In this document: piece after piece, positions 6,995 through 8,517 of the stretch
How positions within the stretch are numbered: position 1 is the stretch's first letter
Layout of the letters: the number at the start of each line of letters is the position of its first letter
Assembly (NCBI GenBank): GCA_016741945.1
Contig: JACVCQ010000077.1
Location: 1-8,517 of the forward strand
Origin: Chitinophagaceae bacterium
GTDB lineage: Bacteria; Bacteroidota; Bacteroidia; Chitinophagales; Chitinophagaceae
DNA: 8,517 bases
Direction of reading: 5' to 3'
Notes under the pieces: generated by a model
What the model was told of the DNA's origin: nothing
Database searches by the model: none
Seen by the model: only the letters and a program-made list of their open reading frames with translations
Translations under genes and position numbers: made by a program

Positions 6995-7030
6995 TTAGTT
7001 AAATGTTGCGCTAGAGCAACATTTAAGTAA
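6995..7030. promoter_or_regulatory. Long near-perfect palindrome between regulator and barrel gene
   Basis: TTAAATGTTGC and GCAACATTTAA (6999-7026) pair perfectly over 11 bp around GCTAGA, and with flanking bases 16 of 18 symmetric positions match across 6995-7030. No T-tract follows the stem on either strand, so it is not a normal terminator. The layout AAATGTTGC-N6-GCAACATTT recalls the Crp/Fnr class of two-fold symmetric operators (E. coli CRP favours AAATGTGA-N6-TCACATTT). It lies 11 bp after the regulator stop and 37 bp before the barrel gene start codon. Confidence 0.5.
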
Positions 7031-7041
7031 CTAAAAAAACT

Positions 7042-7611
7042 TTATAACTCTGCTTTCAACCGACTTAATGTATAAGTGGTGATGCCCAGATAAGTGGCAA
7101 TGACTCGGCTTGAAGCTCTTTTAAAAATATCAGGTTGGTAGTTCATTAGCCATCTCAATCTTTCTAAAGCAGTTTCACCTTGAAGCCCGTAAATCCTTCG
7201 CTGGGTTGTTACATAGGCCATTTCTAAAATATTCCTATACAGGAAATTCATTTCTGGTACAGTGTTAACAAGGTTGAAAAAGTCCTGATGCGATATTACA
7301 AGGAGTTCAGAAGATTCAAGGCATTGAATATATTCAAATGAAGGCTTCTGCTCAATAAAACTGGTCAAGGCTGTTCCAAATTTACCTTCGAAAGCAAAAT
7401 ATCGGGTCAATTCATAACCTTCTTTATTCGTTGTATAAAACCGTAAGCAGCCAGCATTAACAAAATAGTTATTTCTACAGATATCTCCTGGTCTTAAAAT
7501 CTGTTCGTTTTTCTTGTATTTTACTATGGTAAAGTATTGCGTTAAGCGGTTGAAACTATCTGTATTTATAGCTGTTCTTTCTAAAAGGTATTTATACAGT
7601 AAGTTGTACAT
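7042..7611 (-). CDS. Crp/Fnr family transcriptional regulator
   Basis: The 189-residue product has the cyclic-nucleotide-binding-type beta-roll at about residues 25-115 (FTIVKYKKNEQILRPGDICR, NYFVNAGCLRFYTT, FEGKFGTALTSFIEQKPS, LESSELLVISHQDF), a long dimerisation helix (about 117-150, ILEMAYVTTQRRIYGLQGET, then ALERLRWLM), and a helix-turn-helix at the end (RVIATYLGITTYTLSRLKAEL). This is the short Crp/Fnr type common in Bacteroidota. The glutamate and arginine that hold cAMP in classical Crp are not evident in the phosphate-binding region, and there is no cysteine cluster for an iron-sulfur centre like that of Fnr, so the signal is unknown. The chain ends very soon after the recognition helix; many relatives carry a few more residues. 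It lies directly upstream of the small barrel gene on the same strand, and a symmetric sequence that could be its own binding site lies between the two. Confidence 0.9.
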   Translation of the reverse strand: MYNLLYKYLLERTAINTDSFNRLTQYFTIVKYKKNEQILRPGDICRNNYFVNAGCLRFYTTNKEGYELTRYFAFEGKFGTALTSFIEQKPSFEYIQCLESSELLVISHQDFFNLVNTVPEMNFLYRNILEMAYVTTQRRIYGLQGETALERLRWLMNYQPDIFKRASSRVIATYLGITTYTLSRLKAEL

Positions 7612-7639
7612 GAAAGAAGAATATAAGCTAGTTGAATAA

Positions 7640-7677
7640 CCACTAAAGACCGGGAATCATTATTAGTGGAGGTCTTT
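7640..7677 (-). promoter_or_regulatory. Two overlapping inverted repeats in the leader of the Crp/Fnr gene
   Basis: CCACTAA (7640-7646) can pair with TTAGTGG (7663-7669), and AAAGACC (7645-7651) can pair with GGTCTTT (7671-7677). The arms interleave and share two bases, so the complete hairpins exclude each other. The block lies 28 nt before the regulator's start codon. It could be a leader RNA with two alternative folds or a composite protein-binding site. Direct evidence is only the complementarity. Confidence 0.35.
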
Positions 7678-8002
7678 TACAGTCGTCCAACATAAACTGA
7701 TGCCTAGTTTTTATAAAGTTAAATATTAAGAACTAAAGCAGAACTTTATTCTGAAAAGTCGCGAATCATTGCTGTACTGTAAAATTTCTGCTGCTGATAA
7801 TCCATATTACTGATGTTATGATGCTGATTTTGTATACCCAGCTAACTCAGCTTGTAAGATTGTACGGTATGTTGGAATACCTCAAAGAATATGCATTAAT
7901 ATACAAACTTATAAATACCAAAGTGTTGGCATTATTCATTGTAAAGCAATCAGAAAAATTTTTAAAAACAAAGGGGCTATAGAAAAGTGAATTACCTGTC
8001 TC
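7678..8002. other. Non-coding gap between mtaB and the Crp/Fnr gene
   Basis: This AT-rich stretch holds no recognisable gene, RNA or mobile element. The only reading frame of note is a plus-strand frame at 7818-7982 (54 codons, MMLILYTQLTQLVRLYGMLE at the start) that lacks a ribosome binding site, a promoter match and any known resemblance. It is not annotated as a gene. No clear GC-rich terminator follows mtaB; only AT-rich self-complementary bases (about 7955-7966) are seen. Confidence 0.5.
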
Positions 8003-8517
8003 TTAAATCCTCCAATCCACAATCTCATTCGCCCATTCTTTTCTATACGGCGTTGAAATACGAATATAATTATCTGTATACCCCTCCATCATCCCATTCT
8101 TCTCAAAAGCCTCAAATAAAACCTTGCGGGTTTGTCCGTGATGTTGCTCTGTGAAGTATTGCATTTTCATATAAGAAAGATTGCGCAGTGTTTTGTTGCG
8201 TTCGTTTCTGATGTGAATAGGTATTACAGGTTTTATTTCCAATGCCTTGGTATGGTCTCTTTCTGAGTAGGTGAATACGTGTAAATAGGAAATATCCAAT
8301 GAATGCAGAAAATCAAAAGTTTCCTGAAAATGAGCATCGGTTTCACCCGGGAACCCAACGATTACATCCACACCAATGGCACAATGTGGCATCAATTTTT
8401 TGATCAAAGCAACACGCTCGGCATAGAGTTCGCGTTTGTATCTTCTGCGCATCAGTCCTAATATCTCATTACTGCCACTTTGTAAAGGGATATGAAAATG
8501 AGGCATGAACTTATCAC
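8003..8517 (-). CDS. mtaB: tRNA t6A37 methylthiotransferase MtaB, C-terminal part
   Basis: About 171 codons of the 3' end are present; the N-terminal methylthiotransferase domain and the radical-SAM cysteine motif lie beyond the window. The visible part begins with DKFMPHFHIPLQSGSNEILG and LMRRRY, a hallmark of the radical-SAM barrel in the MiaB/MtaB/RimO families. GVDVIVGFPGETDAHFQETF and SYLHVFTYSERDHTKA follow. HVFTYSER with this spacing fits the MtaB (YqeV) branch better than MiaB. A short TRAM-like RNA-binding tail closes the protein (about the last 50 residues, QTRKVLFEAF, GYTDNYIRIS). MtaB converts t6A to ms2t6A at position 37 of tRNAs reading ANN codons, using S-adenosylmethionine and iron-sulfur clusters in the cytoplasm. 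The ATG at 8506 is internal, since homology continues upstream to the window edge. RimO or MiaB are the alternatives but are less likely. Confidence 0.88.
   Translation of the reverse strand, partial: DKFMPHFHIPLQSGSNEILGLMRRRYKRELYAERVALIKKLMPHCAIGVDVIVGFPGETDAHFQETFDFLHSLDISYLHVFTYSERDHTKALEIKPVIPIHIRNERNKTLRNLSYMKMQYFTEQHHGQTRKVLFEAFEKNGMMEGYTDNYIRISTPYRKEWANEIVDWRI

Noticed and set aside
6999..7026. The palindrome after the Crp/Fnr gene as an intrinsic terminator
   Set aside because: No T-tract follows the stem on either strand; a regulatory site fits better.
7654..7770. GAATCATT occurring twice (7654-7661 and 7763-7770)
   Set aside because: An 8-bp repeat with irregular spacing and no symmetry is within chance for AT-rich intergenic DNA.
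7818..7982. A 54-codon plus-strand frame in the gap between mtaB and the Crp/Fnr gene
   Set aside because: It shows no ribosome binding site, promoter match or recognisable domain; hydrophobic short frames of this size are expected by chance in AT-rich DNA.

Overview
The window looks like chromosomal DNA of a Bacteroidota bacterium, probably of the Chitinophagaceae type. The evidence is the protein families present: a large outer-membrane beta-barrel receptor with an N-terminal carboxypeptidase-like domain, an UpxY/NusG-like antiterminator, a short Crp/Fnr regulator and a Prc-type protease of Bacteroidota style. The sequence is moderately AT-rich, Shine-Dalgarno sequences are mostly absent, and several octamers fit the Bacteroidota -7 element TAnnTTTG. 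The genus is inference only.

Left part (1-3186, all minus strand): a receptor-like outer-membrane protein truncated by the window edge (1-2298), a DUF445 membrane protein (2460-3062), and tRNA-His(GTG) (3112-3186). The tRNA has its own -7 box. A perfect hairpin lies between it and the DUF445 start.

Middle (3187-6267, plus strand): a Prc-type carboxy-terminal processing protease that is broken by an in-frame TAG (4504-4506) ahead of all its catalytic residues, yet is otherwise intact to 5499. A strong intrinsic terminator follows (5520-5552), then an UpxY/NusG-like antiterminator (5571-6074) with no polysaccharide locus after it inside the window. The 193-bp convergent gap beyond it can fold into several stem-loops.

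Right part (6268-8517, minus strand): a small secreted beta-barrel-like protein of unknown function (6268-6957) and, just upstream of it, a Crp/Fnr-family regulator (7042-7611). A long near-perfect palindrome sits between them. The regulator's leader holds two overlapping, mutually exclusive inverted repeats. After a largely empty gap of about 390 bp, the 3' end of the tRNA methylthiotransferase gene mtaB enters from the window edge.

Most of the window is ordinary housekeeping and envelope content. No CRISPR array, insertion sequence or defence system was seen. The points most worth checking are the nonsense codon in the protease, the palindrome between regulator and barrel gene, and the structured non-coding stretches beside the antiterminator and the regulator.
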